Below are positions 32,147 through 42,895 of a stretch of DNA of 64,000 bases, piece after piece; within the stretch, counting starts at the first letter, position 1; each line of letters opens with the position of its first letter. The stretch spans positions 2,914,001-2,978,000 of the forward strand of contig BLLK01000045.1 in the NCBI GenBank assembly GCA_021927905.1. The letters run 5' to 3'. Both the position numbers and the translations under genes were made by a program. The DNA is from Chaetoceros tenuissimus. Taxonomy: Eukaryota; Bacillariophyta; Thalassiosirophyceae; Chaetocerotales; Chaetocerotaceae. The notes beneath the pieces were generated by a model. It ran no database searches, was not told the DNA's origin, and saw only the letters and a program-made list of their open reading frames with translations.

Positions 32147-32707
32147 CTAAAAAAGAAAGACTTCATTCTTTGACAAGTCAAACTTGACTACAGTCTTGCG
32201 TTCTTCTCTTCTTGCCGATGAACATGTACTTCTCTCTTTATTCTTCGTACTATTGAGCTCTTGTACTCTAGAAAATGCATCACAAGCTTGAAGAAAAGAT
32301 TGGATACATGAGTCTCTATCTGCATTTGGAGTCTTGGTGTTCTTCATTTTAATCAAGATCTTTTGCTTGACAAGCATGATCTCTTCAAGTAGCATAGCTG
32401 TTTCTTTCTCTTTGCGCTGTTGTCTTGTTAATGAAGTAGTAACAGCGTGTGTATCATAGGATGTATTCCTTCGTCTTTTGCTGTTTCTAGGGGAAGAAGA
32501 AGTATGGCGCTGACTACGAGCTTGAGCGATAACTTCTTTGGCTCTCGAGAGTGAATCTTCTTGATCAGAAGAAGAAGATGAAGACATGATCTTTTCCTGA
32601 ACAAGAAAGATCTCGTTATTTGCTTGTCTTTCATGCTGGATTCTTTCTTCAGACGCATATGATGACGAGAAGAGGCTGTTAGTTCTAGTTCTCATGGAGA
32701 TATTCAT
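32147..32707 (-). CDS. small charged hypothetical protein, upstream member of a tandem gene pair
   Basis: Single exon, 186 aa from the ATG at 32707 (MNISMRTRTNSLF). It is rich in Ser, Arg, Lys and Glu. Conserved blocks shared with the neighbouring copy are RAKEVIAQARSQR, VKQKILIKMKNTKTPNADR, DSCIQSFLQACDAFSRV and the C-terminus KFDLSKNEVFLF. No known domain is recognised. The similarity between the copies is stronger in the second half, which suggests that part is under selection. It may be nuclear because of its basic patches, but that is a guess. Confidence 0.65.
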   Translation of the reverse strand: MNISMRTRTNSLFSSSYASEERIQHERQANNEIFLVQEKIMSSSSSSDQEDSLSRAKEVIAQARSQRHTSSSPRNSKRRRNTSYDTHAVTTSLTRQQRKEKETAMLLEEIMLVKQKILIKMKNTKTPNADRDSCIQSFLQACDAFSRVQELNSTKNKERSTCSSARREERKTVVKFDLSKNEVFLF

Positions 32708-33797
32708 GTTTTCGAATTTCGAATTTAGACTTGAGAATGCAGTTGTAGTGTGAAGCAATTATTTTTATGAGTTGAACTAAGAACTCTCGAATGAAGTCGA
32801 AGTTTTGTGGTGTTTTCGAACAATGCAGACTCTGTTGATTTCTCCGAACCCTCTACTGCATGCGGACTTGCATCGAAGTAAATTAAAATGTCATTTTTCA
32901 TTTTTAAAAGGAAAATTTAAAGTATCACTTTTTTCATATACCTCAGTGAGGAGAGAAGCAGTACCGTATTGTATCTCTGAAAAGATAAATAAGGTCTATT
33001 TTCTGAGAAGCTGACACAGAGACCAGATGCCTTCTCTCCCTTCTTTTCTATGCCTTCTTTTTAGAAGATCTTCTTGGGATGGTGCTTCCCTACATCGTAT
33101 TCCCTAAGATGATTGTTCTCCCGAGCTTCATTCCTAATGGAATTGTTTTTTTGGAGATGGTATTCATCATCTCTCGGAGAAACGTTTTTTTACTTGTTGC
33201 GTTTCAGTTCTTTTCGCCTGCAAAATCATTCAAGATTCACACCTCCCCTTTTCTATCATTAAGCGATAGTAATAGCTTTTTACTCTGTGATGACTAAGTA
33301 TAATAGATAATAGTAAACATTTATATTACACTTGCTAAAGCCAAGCCTTGCTAAAATACGAAGTTGTTTTTTGTACCTTTATAGTTTGAAAACATTCATC
33401 CAAAAAATGTCGGTCTCTTTTGTTTTTAAATACGTAATATATATTTTTTCAAATGAAACACTCAAACAAATGAAAAAGCATTATGTTTTGATTATGCTCA
33501 CGATGTGTATCAAGAGTTCGTTTTCTCTTTCTCTAATGCACAATTTGAAATTGTAGCTAGCAAGTAGAACAAATAATGTCGAATAAAAGAGAAAAGTTAT
33601 AAAATTAATATACAACACAAAGGAATCAAAATAAATACACAATTATTATAGCTTATGTAGTGGAAATAATAGTAGCACAAAGCCCTGAGAGCTCTTGATA
33701 GTAATACGTGCGTTGCTAGCAGAATAAAGTATAGTAAGGATCATATATACAACATCGTTGTTGTACTATGGACAATCTTGCTTCCTTCTATCCTCCT
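32708..33797. other. intergenic between the two tandem copies
   Basis: AT-rich, about 1.1 kb. Its left part (about 32780-32960) resembles the sequence upstream of the second copy (about 34420-34560), so the promoter region was duplicated with the gene. No ATG-led ORF here looks real. Confidence 0.45.
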
Positions 33798-34388
33798 CTA
33801 AAAGAGAAAGACTTCATTCTTTGACAAGTCAAACTTGACTATAGTCTTGCGCTGTTCTTCTTTTGTCGCCGATCCCCGTCGTCTATCGGAAGAAGCACTT
33901 CTTTCCTCTTTATTCTTACTGCTCTTGTTACTATGCTCGTGTACTCGAGCAAATGCATCACAAGCTTGAAGAAAAGATTGGATACATGAGTCTCTATCTG
34001 CATTTGGAGTCTTGGTGTTCTCCATTTCAAACAAGATCTTTTGCTTTACAATTATGATCTCTTGAAGTAGTGACATGGCTGCTTCATTCTCTTCTTTTCG
34101 CAGTCATCTCCTCCTTATTGAAGTGATAGTGCATGGTTCGTAGAATGTACTACTTCTCCTGTTGCTGCAGCGCTGGCTGCGAGCTTGAGCGATAACTTCT
34201 TTGGCTCTCAGGAGCGAAGAATGATCTTTTTGATCAGATGCTGAGGACACATTTTTTTCCTTGTCAATGACAAAGATTCCGTTATCCTCCTCTTCGTCCA
34301 GTCGTCTGTTCATACTTTCTTCAAGTGCACATGAAGAAGAGTGCAAGAGGCTTGCAAAAGTATTGCTTGGTCTCATGTTTATGTTCAT
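33798..34388 (-). pseudogene. tandem duplicate of the 32147-32707 gene, interrupted by one in-frame TGA
   Basis: The ATG at 34388 (MNINMRPSN) aligns with the ATG of the first copy. The frame runs to an in-frame TGA at 34104-34106 (after CTITSIRRR) and then continues in the same frame with RKEENEAAMSLLQEIIIVKQK to KFDLSKNEVFLF. Both halves match the first copy, and length changes are multiples of three. A single nonsense change therefore separates the halves. This may be a young pseudogene, a read-through case or a sequencing error. The second half retains strong protein similarity. Confidence 0.7.
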
Positions 34389-35184
34389 GTTCACCTTGAA
34401 TTTGAACTCCTTAACTAAAAGCTGTTTTGAAGATAAGGGAATGAGGATGCATACCTCTATCTATTTTCTCCGAAGCCCGAAGTATCCTGCGGAATGCAGA
34501 TCCATGTTTGCAGAAGGAAAAGTATCACTTTTTGATAAAATATCAATTTGCACTCATCATTTAATTTAGAGATCTTGCCATCGTCGTTCAGTGGAGCATT
34601 TTGATGACAAAGAATGGTAGTCACGACGATATCAAGTGGACCTAGCTAAAGTTATTTCATCTATTGTATCAAGTGATGGCGTTAGCTACATTAAGGTAGA
34701 TAGTTACATTTCATCTGAAAAGTGAATAAGGTATCATATTTAATACTTACATGGGAATGAGGATACAAATTATTCTCCGAATAACAAAGAGATACGTATT
34801 TCATACGTACTTCACGATACTCTGGATTCTGAATACAAGACATGCCTTGTTTTCCAAGTTTCTCCGTGATTTAATTTAGAGATTGTAAATGTCCCCTCCC
34901 ACTCGGAAAGAAGAGGGGTGTAGCAGCACTTTTTCTCGACGCACGACGCACGAAAAAACAGCAGCAAGAAAATTCAATACAACACATTACCTTCACGTTC
35001 CAATTGAGAGGTTTAGAATTACTTTCAAAAATATCAATCTCTTCTTCCTTCTAGGTTAAAACTAATTCGTATAGGGATTGCATAGGAAAGAAACGAGGGG
35101 AAAGCATTTATTTACATCATTCTTGAACGTCGTACATGTACACCAGAAGCTAACAACCACAGTCCCTCCAACAAAAATATAAAA
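34389..35184. other. intergenic, divergent flanks
   Basis: AT-rich stretch between the broken tandem copy (minus) and the carrier gene (plus). The left end repeats sequence seen at about 32780-32960. No gene seen in the rest. Confidence 0.4.
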
Positions 35185-36234
35185 ATGACAAACCATACTC
35201 AAGATCAAACTGGAACAAAAGTGTTGGGAACATCGATTAAAATTCCAATCAAAGATGAAGAACTTATCGAAATGACAGACACATTCGAAACAGTAGTTTT
35301 AACGGAAGATCAACAACACACCATAGCTTCTTTATTCGCCGGAGTAGGATCAGGAACTATTTCTTCTATAGTTTGTGCACCACTTGATCTCGTCAAGACT
35401 CGTATGCAAGTATTGGGAGATTTATCTAAAAACAGATCTATCGAAAAGAGAGATTTAAGCATTATTCGATCCATAGAAGATATTATTCAAAAAGATGGAA
35501 TAAGAGGTTGTTTTCGTGGACTTGGACCGACTCTCTTGACTGTGCCATCATTTTGGGGACTTTATTTCCCATTATATGAAGTAATGAAAAAGAATATGCA
35601 TAATAGATTTCAAGATCCTGATAATTTAGATGGTGCATCTGGACCGCTTGTACATATGAGTAGTGCAATTATGGCGGGAGCTGTAGCAGACTTTTTCTGT
35701 AATCCAATGTTTGTAGTAAGAACAAGAATGCAGACAGAAGTACTACATTATATGGAAAGACCCGTAGCAGATCGTAAACCGCATGGAATTGCTCAAACTG
35801 TAAAAGGCTTGTATCGAGAGAATGGAATACCGACATTTTGGAGGGGTTTCACAGCTAGTTTGCTTGGTTTAAGTCATGTGGGTATTCAGTTTCCCGTGTA
35901 TGAATATCTCAAAGCACAGGCAAGAGATCGATCAGTCAATGATGAAGAATCTACGTTTGATTTATTAGTTGCTTCGGGAATTTCAAAAATGATTGCAACA
36001 AGTGTTACCTATCCTCATGAAGTTATACGGTCTCGTTTAATGGACTATCGTGGAGACGACCCAGCTAAAAAAGGACTCATAAATACGTTTAGACGTGTAG
36101 TCAAGAACGAAGGAGCGGGAGCTCTTTATACTGGAATTCATGTCAGTATGGTGAGAGTTGTACCGAATTGCTGTATTACTTTCATGACATATGAATTAAT
36201 TCTGAGATGGGCAAAAAATTATATAAGTTCTTGA
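35185..36234 (+). CDS. mitochondrial carrier family (SLC25) protein, NAD/FAD/pyrimidine-nucleotide carrier-like
   Basis: Single exon, 349 aa, ATG at 35185. It has three tandem carrier repeats, each with the Px[DE]xx[KR]x[KR] signature: PLDLVKTRMQ at 66-75, a variant NPMFVVRTRMQ near 172-182, and YPHEVIRSRL near 276-285. Six membrane helices are expected in the mitochondrial inner membrane. The YPHEV(I)R third signature is typical of the branch that carries NAD, FAD/folate or pyrimidine nucleotides (SLC25A32/33/36, yeast Ndt1/Rim2). The second repeat lacks the acidic residue of the first signature position (PMFV), which is also seen in that branch. The exact substrate cannot be read from sequence alone. 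Confidence 0.88.
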   Translation: MTNHTQDQTGTKVLGTSIKIPIKDEELIEMTDTFETVVLTEDQQHTIASLFAGVGSGTISSIVCAPLDLVKTRMQVLGDLSKNRSIEKRDLSIIRSIEDIIQKDGIRGCFRGLGPTLLTVPSFWGLYFPLYEVMKKNMHNRFQDPDNLDGASGPLVHMSSAIMAGAVADFFCNPMFVVRTRMQTEVLHYMERPVADRKPHGIAQTVKGLYRENGIPTFWRGFTASLLGLSHVGIQFPVYEYLKAQARDRSVNDEESTFDLLVASGISKMIATSVTYPHEVIRSRLMDYRGDDPAKKGLINTFRRVVKNEGAGALYTGIHVSMVRVVPNCCITFMTYELILRWAKNYISS

Positions 36235-36791
36235 GTCCCTTGCATATAACAAAGTTGAAGTAATAACATCATTAGAAAAAGTATGAGAGAGAAAGATTTC
36301 TTCAATGTAAAAGAGACAAGTCTGTCAAAGGCGTGCCCAAGTGTAGATCATACAACAAAGGGTACTTTGTAATAAAAGATAGACTTGCTTTTTGTACATC
36401 ATTCGTAGTTCATACATGTAGTATGCTCACAATTGCGCTTCTCTACAATAATGTAAGTTTTCAATATCGTTAGGATTGTGTAAATTTGAAGAGGTACAAA
36501 GTACAAAAGTGTTGTATGTTAGATCCAATGTATAAAACAATGACGAGAGAATTAGATACAATATGTTCTCTCTCTTTCTCATCTTTTTCTCTTTAGTCCC
36601 ATTTTCGTCGTAGGCTTCACAATGATGCACTGGGCAAAAAAGCGTCGACAGAACGAAGTGGAAAAAGAGGAAGAAAATGAGAGATGCAAATGGAAATTAT
36701 TTGCAATAGAATTCCTCGACTTGGTACCATTTGTATCATACAATTCATTAAGTTTACATCCTATTCAACGTCGACAGCAACAACATATCCA
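36235..36791. other. intergenic and 5' region of the MATE gene
   Basis: No gene seen before the MATE reading frame. An in-frame ATG at 36684 would lengthen that protein by 36 residues, but the added stretch does not look like part of the presequence. Confidence 0.4.
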
Positions 36792-38447
36792 ATGCGGCCA
36801 TTTCAAAAGCCTGTGCTACTTGTCGTGGCAATCATAGCGTCCATTGCTATGGCATTTTCAACAACTAGAACTATTGTCCATCCTATATCTAATCATGTGT
36901 CAACTTTTAATCATAGATCTCAACTAGAAAGAAAATCGATACAATTACATGAAACTTCCATCAAAGATCTCGATCTTGATCCAAAAATTGGAGTGAATGG
37001 AGAGCAGTCCGAATATGAAATGGAACAAGGTTCGAAAAGAAAAAGGTTTCTTTCTTCTTTGCCTTCTCTTGGAAAAAAAGGTTTTCAAGATGAAGTTGAT
37101 CAACAAATCATTTCGACAGCAGTACCATCTATGCTAAACATGGCAGTCGTTCCAATTGTCAATAGTGTAGACACATTTTGGGTAGGAAGATTAGGTGTAA
37201 CTTTAGCACTCGCTGGACAGTCTGCGGCAAATCAAGCATTCTTCACTCTTTTCTTTCTAGTCTCTTTTCTCCCAACCATTACTGCACCACTTGTTGCTAC
37301 AGCTGTCGGATCTGGGGACATGGAAGAAGCAAAGAATAAAGTATCAGAAGCTCTTTTTCTATCAAATTTATTGGGATTAGTTGGAACAATTATACTTTGT
37401 GGATTTCCAAGGACTTCATTGGGATTAGTACTTGCACAAGATTCAGCTGCAATGCAATATGCTATTCCTTACTTGAGATTTCGAGCATTGTCCATGATTC
37501 CTTCTCTCATTTCATCAAGTGGTTTCGCGGCATATAGAGGACTTTTGAATACTGTAACTCCTCTCAAAGTTTCAATCACTACAAATCTACTCAACTTGAT
37601 TGCAGATCCTCTCTTTATTTTTGGATTGCCTTTCTCTACTGGTCCCTTGAAAGCCATCAAAGGACTTGGGGTTAGTGGAGCAGCGATTGCAACTGCTGGT
37701 GCGGAGTCACTTTCAGGTTTGATTTATCTTAGATTGTTGATTCGTAGAAAATTGACTAGCGTGAAAGATATGTTCAAAATACCTTCTTGGGATTCTATAA
37801 AAACGATTGTAAAGGGTGGATCTGCCATGTTACTGTTCCAACTTGTATTGAATGTTGCTTTTCTAACAGCAGCAAGAAGAGTGCAATCTATAGACCCTTC
37901 TGGATTGGCTGCTGCGGCTTATGGAATTATCATGCAAATTTATAGCGTTGGGGTAGTTTGTCATCTTGGGATCAAAGCTACTGCGGCTACTCTAGTGCCT
38001 AGCGAGAGATCAAAGAAGGGAGATGCTGCAGCTCGTGTCATGGCTGATAAGCTTTTTATTTGGGGATCCATTGTAGGAGTGCTTCTAGGTGTTGGGCAGA
38101 TGATAGCATTGCCTTTCCTCATTCCAATGTTTACAACTATTCCTGAACTTCGTGATGCAATCAAAATCCCAGCTTTAATTTCGAGTTTTATTCATTTTGT
38201 GAATGGTCCACTGTTTGCGGGAGAAGGTGTGATGGTTGGACTGGGAACATTCAAAGCGTTGACGTCATGCACTATACTTGGAGCCAGTATCATGGTATCA
38301 TGTATTCTTTCTCCCCTAGGAAAAAGTTTAAATGGAATTCTACTATCACTTGCGGCATTTAATTTCTTCCAAGCGGGTGGTATGGTTTACCATTACTTGA
38401 AGAAGGGTCCACTTAGCAAGAAATTACAATCAGAAAAGATTGAATAA
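36792..38447 (+). CDS. MATE-family transporter, probably plastid-targeted
   Basis: Single exon. I prefer the ATG at 36792 (551 aa), because it places a clear signal peptide at the N-terminus: MRPFQKPVLLVVAIIASIAMA followed by FSTTR. Ala-Met-Ala/Phe is close to the diatom plastid import motif with Phe at +1. The ATG at 36684 is an alternative. The body from about residue 100 has the usual two halves of six helices. MATE features include SVDTFWVGRLG in helix 1 and GLLNTVTPLKVSI between halves. MATE proteins export organic cations, phenolics or citrate using H+ or Na+ gradients. The substrate here is unknown. Confidence 0.85.
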   Translation: MRPFQKPVLLVVAIIASIAMAFSTTRTIVHPISNHVSTFNHRSQLERKSIQLHETSIKDLDLDPKIGVNGEQSEYEMEQGSKRKRFLSSLPSLGKKGFQDEVDQQIISTAVPSMLNMAVVPIVNSVDTFWVGRLGVTLALAGQSAANQAFFTLFFLVSFLPTITAPLVATAVGSGDMEEAKNKVSEALFLSNLLGLVGTIILCGFPRTSLGLVLAQDSAAMQYAIPYLRFRALSMIPSLISSSGFAAYRGLLNTVTPLKVSITTNLLNLIADPLFIFGLPFSTGPLKAIKGLGVSGAAIATAGAESLSGLIYLRLLIRRKLTSVKDMFKIPSWDSIKTIVKGGSAMLLFQLVLNVAFLTAARRVQSIDPSGLAAAAYGIIMQIYSVGVVCHLGIKATAATLVPSERSKKGDAAARVMADKLFIWGSIVGVLLGVGQMIALPFLIPMFTTIPELRDAIKIPALISSFIHFVNGPLFAGEGVMVGLGTFKALTSCTILGASIMVSCILSPLGKSLNGILLSLAAFNFFQAGGMVYHYLKKGPLSKKLQSEKIE

Positions 38448-38489
38448 TCGAGCTTCAAATATATGAGAGATAGGAGTGTAAATTACAAT

Positions 38490-39869
38490 CTATACATTAC
38501 TTTTCTTCGTTGTTTCTATTGGAACAATTAATGGTTCTTGATTGTGCAACTTGATCCCATTTGTTTTTTGCAAAGATTCTGACGACGAAGATATTCCTTG
38601 TATCTTGGATAGCAATGTATTCGTTAGGATATCCTCTTTATCTTCCAGTGCCCATTGCACCATCCATTCTTGTATACAGTTGACAACATCAAATGCGACT
38701 GCATCCCAATGTGATTGGCAAAAGGATAGATAGTATTCAATCTTTTTCTTTGAAAGGAAAAGCTGCTTCCGCAGGTATTTCGATTCTTTGTCCTCTTTGT
38801 GCTTAAGTCTCTTGCGTCCATTGTCTATAATATCAATCATTTCAAATAATAATTTTAAAATCATTCGCCTATGCTTGCATATATGAATGCAGTCATTTAC
38901 AAGCAGCTTCCAATCTATGCTACTTTTGGACCTATTCGAAGTGAAGTTACTTGATTCTGATGTACACCTCACCAATACATGTTCAAGTCCCTCATACTTC
39001 TCATCATTTGAAAGGACTTTTGAATGATGCATAAAGAAAGTCGCAACCTCTTCATTTCGTCTTTCATCAAAGATTTCCACAGTTGCATTGCTGAATAATC
39101 TCAGCGTCCATGCTGCCATATAAACTAGCTCGCAGATATTATTACGCAAGACATCCTTGACACTTGCTTTTACAGGTATAACAGGAATCGATATTATTCT
39201 ATCTTCCAACATTGAATCAAACTCAAGTTTACCATTTTCGCGTATCCAAAATGGTTGCCACTCGTTAACTAAGTCAGAAACTTCCCCTCGCTTCACTGCT
39301 TCTTCAAACTTTTCCCGAATATGAGTTGGCAACATCTGTAATATTTGATCACTATTGTCATTTATCACATCTTCATCTGTATCTTCCAATGTCAAACCAC
39401 AAGAAGCAAGCTCCATCAGCTCTTCGTCTGTCAAAGTAATTTTTTCATTCGGATCTATGCTTTCTTCTTCATTATTTTCACTTACTAATCCACCCTCATT
39501 GTAAAAAGTTCGAGTTAGCGCATCTCTCATTTGGCTTGTATTCTTTTCATCCTTGACGTGAAGATCAGTAACCTCCTTCACTTTTTCCCTATAAAATGAT
39601 TCTGTACATCTTCCACCGCCACTTCTCTCACCATCATTGGAAAGTAAATCATGAATTTTATAGCAATCTATCGAGCAATATGGCACACTACACTTTGGAC
39701 ACGTGTATCGTGCTTCATTTTTGTTACACACTGGACAAATGATTTGATCAGCTTCCATCAACAAATCGTTGGAGATCTGTGCTACGGATGTAGGAAGGAT
39801 GTCTGTGGACTTGAAGGATCGTTTCCATTTTGGATTCACCTTTGGCAAGTTTATCGGGGGTCTACTCAT
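38490..39869 (-). CDS. HIT-type zinc finger protein, ZNHIT2-like
   Basis: Single exon, 459 aa from the ATG at 39869 (MSRPPINLPKVNPKWKRSF). A HIT zinc finger lies at about 43-85: CPVC, YTCPKC, YCSIDCYKIH and a final Cys after a longer loop. A central segment reads LPTHIREKFEEAVKRGEVS followed by DLVNEWQPFW, which matches the region after the finger in ZNHIT2. The rest is helical. ZNHIT2 family proteins work with the R2TP/HSP90 chaperone system in assembling snoRNPs, U5 snRNP and polymerases. The long insertion between the finger cysteines is larger than in animal members. Confidence 0.7.
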   Translation of the reverse strand: MSRPPINLPKVNPKWKRSFKSTDILPTSVAQISNDLLMEADQIICPVCNKNEARYTCPKCSVPYCSIDCYKIHDLLSNDGERSGGGRCTESFYREKVKEVTDLHVKDEKNTSQMRDALTRTFYNEGGLVSENNEEESIDPNEKITLTDEELMELASCGLTLEDTDEDVINDNSDQILQMLPTHIREKFEEAVKRGEVSDLVNEWQPFWIRENGKLEFDSMLEDRIISIPVIPVKASVKDVLRNNICELVYMAAWTLRLFSNATVEIFDERRNEEVATFFMHHSKVLSNDEKYEGLEHVLVRCTSESSNFTSNRSKSSIDWKLLVNDCIHICKHRRMILKLLFEMIDIIDNGRKRLKHKEDKESKYLRKQLFLSKKKIEYYLSFCQSHWDAVAFDVVNCIQEWMVQWALEDKEDILTNTLLSKIQGISSSSESLQKTNGIKLHNQEPLIVPIETTKKSNV

Positions 39870-40213
39870 TTTCAAAATAAGCTAGATGATTATCGTACAT
39901 ATGATAGACTACTGTATTGCTTTTTGTGTGAACCAAGTCCATTGACTTCACAAATTAATTACAATTGCGTTATTGCAGTAATAATGAGTGCATCTTCATC
40001 TATAACTTGAATATACATATGGTTAGCTATGTCATTCAGGTTGAGAGCCTTGATAACACACCTGATTTTCTTTTCTTTCTCATTTACTCATTGTCTAGAT
40101 CAATTGAGAACGATATTCATATCTCATAAAAGGTTAAAAGTAATATCAATAAATGAAAATTATAATTTTAGAAGTAGCCAGTATTTGTAAGTAAATTTTA
40201 TTTATGGCTCAAT
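39870..40213. other. intergenic
   Basis: AT-rich, holding the 5' flank of the HIT finger gene and the 3' flank of FCF2. Nothing else seen. Confidence 0.4.
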
Positions 40214-41035
40214 TCATCTCTTTTTGCGAAATGATTTTTTGCCCTTGCGTGCAAACTTTTTCCCAGCAACACTCTTTTCTCTTTGCATATTTCTAAACTT
40301 TTTCTTTACATAATCATCCTTTGAAGCAAATACTTCACCCATGATCTCCTCTGCGACATTATTTCTTCTTTCTTTCTTGGTGAGTCTATTGGAATATTTG
40401 GATTCCATAGAACCCTCAATGACAGTTCCAAGTTGTACCATATGCGATCCTTTCTTACTAAAGTCTGATGCTTTGTAAAATTTCTTTGGATCGATGTAGT
40501 TACGATTTCTAATGACTGCAATATCAGCCTGTAATGCTTCAGAATTTGCACTTGCTTCGAAGTTAAACCAGTCTGCTCCTGCATTCGTTTTATTGGCAGC
40601 AAGTGTAGCCGGATTCTTCTTTGCCATTTTGAAGTTTTTAGATGCAAAATTTGTCTTGTTTGAAATACTTGTAGACATTGATTTGCTTTTGCCAATAGTT
40701 TCTTTTGCAAGTTTCTTCTTGCTACTTTTGAGCTCAGTCAATCCACTCGAGTCGAGAGTCATGGGAGCTATGTATCCCGGTATGATATCTGATAGTGGAT
40801 TTGACATGGATGAACTCTTTTTATTGGTGTTCCAACCAAATGTTTTTGTTGCTGCTTCTGTGGCCAAAGCTATAGCATGTTTGATTTCCTCTGCAGAAAT
40901 GTCGACATCTGTCTCATCTTTTTCGTCCTCTTCCTCCGACTCTGATGCAGATGATTCTTCTTGCTCTTCGTGCTGTAGAGGCTCTTCTTTTTCCTCCTCT
41001 TCTTTTGAATTTGTCCGTCTTCTTGTGGATACCAT
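40214..41035 (-). CDS. FCF2: FCF2-family pre-rRNA processing protein
   Basis: Single exon, 273 aa from the ATG at 41035 (MVSTRRRTNSKEEEE). The first 60 residues are very acidic. The C-terminal half is the Fcf2 domain: ADWFNFEA, then IRNRNYIDPKKFYK, VQLGTVIEGSMES, RLTKKERR and EEIMGE, ending in a Lys-rich tail (KFARKGKKSFRKKR). In yeast Fcf2 and human DNTTIP2 this domain serves the small-subunit processome for 18S rRNA cleavage in the nucleolus. The charge pattern and tail fit a nucleolar protein. Confidence 0.88.
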   Translation of the reverse strand: MVSTRRRTNSKEEEEKEEPLQHEEQEESSASESEEEDEKDETDVDISAEEIKHAIALATEAATKTFGWNTNKKSSSMSNPLSDIIPGYIAPMTLDSSGLTELKSSKKKLAKETIGKSKSMSTSISNKTNFASKNFKMAKKNPATLAANKTNAGADWFNFEASANSEALQADIAVIRNRNYIDPKKFYKASDFSKKGSHMVQLGTVIEGSMESKYSNRLTKKERRNNVAEEIMGEVFASKDDYVKKKFRNMQREKSVAGKKFARKGKKSFRKKR

Positions 41036-42055
41036 AGTGAATCTGTAAAGTGGAGTTGATATAGTAAAATAATCAATCAATCAACACTTGTATCCGAATT
41101 TAATTCATCGAAACAAACATGTTTTCTTTCTTCACTACATTTTGACTGGCTGTGGATGATTTTGAAAAGGCCTCAAATTGACATGTCAATATATTTAGAT
41201 TTTTCTTCACAATTCCAAAATTGAGAGGATATGAAGATGATTAGTTTTGAATAAAAAGATGTAATGCAGTACCACACCATACAGTTCTATATTAGATTTT
41301 TCTATTTATGACTGATAGGTCGCATCATATGCAGCTTTCCAACAAGACCACGACTAAATTGAAGAATTTTCATACGCACGAGTTGCTTAATTCCAATGAC
41401 AGCGTTTTTCGCAAAAACATTCTGGAAACTGGAAATCAGAATTATCTTCATATTGAAACAAAAAGAAGCTATATACAACTTTTCATATTTTTAACATGAA
41501 TTTGATGTAGACATTAGCGGCCGAAATTAGACATTCAAGTTATTTTTATAACGAGGGTGACCGTTCTATGTGAATGTACAACAGGTGAAAGATTTTCAAA
41601 GTGATGAAGCAACCTTCCTTGTTCCACAGTTGAACGTATGATAGCTAGCAGTAAAATTTTCTTCCAAGAAGACATTGGTATTAATCCAATGCTCGTAATC
41701 CCCTACGTACATGAATTCTGTTGGCAATCCAAATTCATAATGTGCCTCAACTCCGAGGTAAAGAACAATATTTGATATTTAGTTTCCAATCACAATGAAT
41801 GTTTGTAATATGCAAGGAACAGGTTAACGAAACATAGTGTTCCCAAACATAAACCGCAATTACGTAATATTTTTTTAGGTTTAGACAAAATTATTGAGCA
41901 ATGATATTGCCAGTGGTGAAAAACTCTACGCTTTCTTCAACTCAAGTATCTCGAGCAAAGAAAACATATCATATTTAATTGAAATTCTCTCGGCAAAATA
42001 AATGTTTAGATAGATCAAAAAGAAGCTCATCCGTCATTCCTTCCAAGAAAAGAAT
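41036..42055. other. intergenic, about 1 kb
   Basis: AT-rich, with the FCF2 5' flank on the left and the V-ATPase E 3' flank on the right. Short ORFs here (for example at 41308-41499) show no recognisable protein. No RNA gene or repeat seen. Confidence 0.4.
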
Positions 42056-42895
42056 TTAGTCTTCTGGGAAGAGGATAGCACGGATAGATGGCAAGAGCTC
42101 CTCATAAACAAGCTGCAATCTTGCTGACAAGGTGTTATCACATACAATCTTTCCTCCGCATGCGGTAAGAACAACTCCTCCGTAGGTTGAGTCTGAAAGC
42201 TTCTTTGCAGCATCGGAGCTCATGGATACAACAGGTTTAAGGGTGATTCCGGACTCTCTCTTCATAATCTCAACGTATTCAGCGATAGCATCAGGCAATA
42301 CCTTGCTAACAGCAGCAGAATCCTCAGCACGACAGTAGATGGTTACTTCGATCTCCTCGATCTTGATAAGTCCCTGAACGATGAGCTTCTGAAGAAGTTG
42401 CGGGTAGTTATCTCCACGAGCAACAACACCAAGCTTAGCACCAGCGTCAGCAATGAGCTGTTGAAGCATATCGTCACGAAGCTTCATCTTCTTTACATTA
42501 CTTTCTCCGATTTCAGCAGAGCGAGCAATTCTCTCTTGAATCTCGCGATCCTTCTCCTTCTTTGCGAATTCTTCTTGGATGCTGAGCTTTGCCTCGTGGA
42601 CAAGGGTCTGCTTTTCGAGGTTGAAGTCATGCTCAGTCTTTACACGGATTTCATTAGCCTTCTCGTGTGCTTCCTACAATGTTTAATTAGCATATGAAAG
42701 ATGAATTATTGTAAAAGTGTTGCATTGCATTGCAGTAAAAGGATTGGGCCGAAATAGTGTGAGCGATATAGACATGAAAGAAAAAAAGATATGTGCAGCA
42801 CAACTGTCGCATATAAAACAGAATGAAGTCGCTGCCTTGTGCCCACATACCTGAAGGATGAAGTTAACCATTTGCCTAATTTGATCGGACGCCAT
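42056..42895 (-). CDS. ATP6V1E: V-type ATPase subunit E
   Basis: Two exons, 42895-42851 and 42673-42056, with a 177-bp intron, give 220 aa, close to the usual 226. The ATG at 42895 opens MASDQIRQMVNFILQ, which joins in phase 0 to EAHEKANEIRVKTEHDFNLE. A long N-terminal helix is followed by the C-terminal domain (VARGDNYPQLLQKLIVQGLI, GGVVLTACGGKIVCDNTLSA, RLQLVYEELLPSIRAILF). The subunit forms the peripheral stalk of the V1 sector of the proton pump on vacuolar and endomembranes, and in diatoms it is also linked to silica vesicles. The tiny first exon is easily missed. The gene is divergent from the fucokinase gene. Confidence 0.95.

Noticed and set aside
40512-41048. Plus-strand 178-codon frame opposite FCF2
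   Set aside because: Antisense to the acidic and Fcf2 domain coding sequence; low-complexity Ser run mirrors the Glu/Asp-rich strand.
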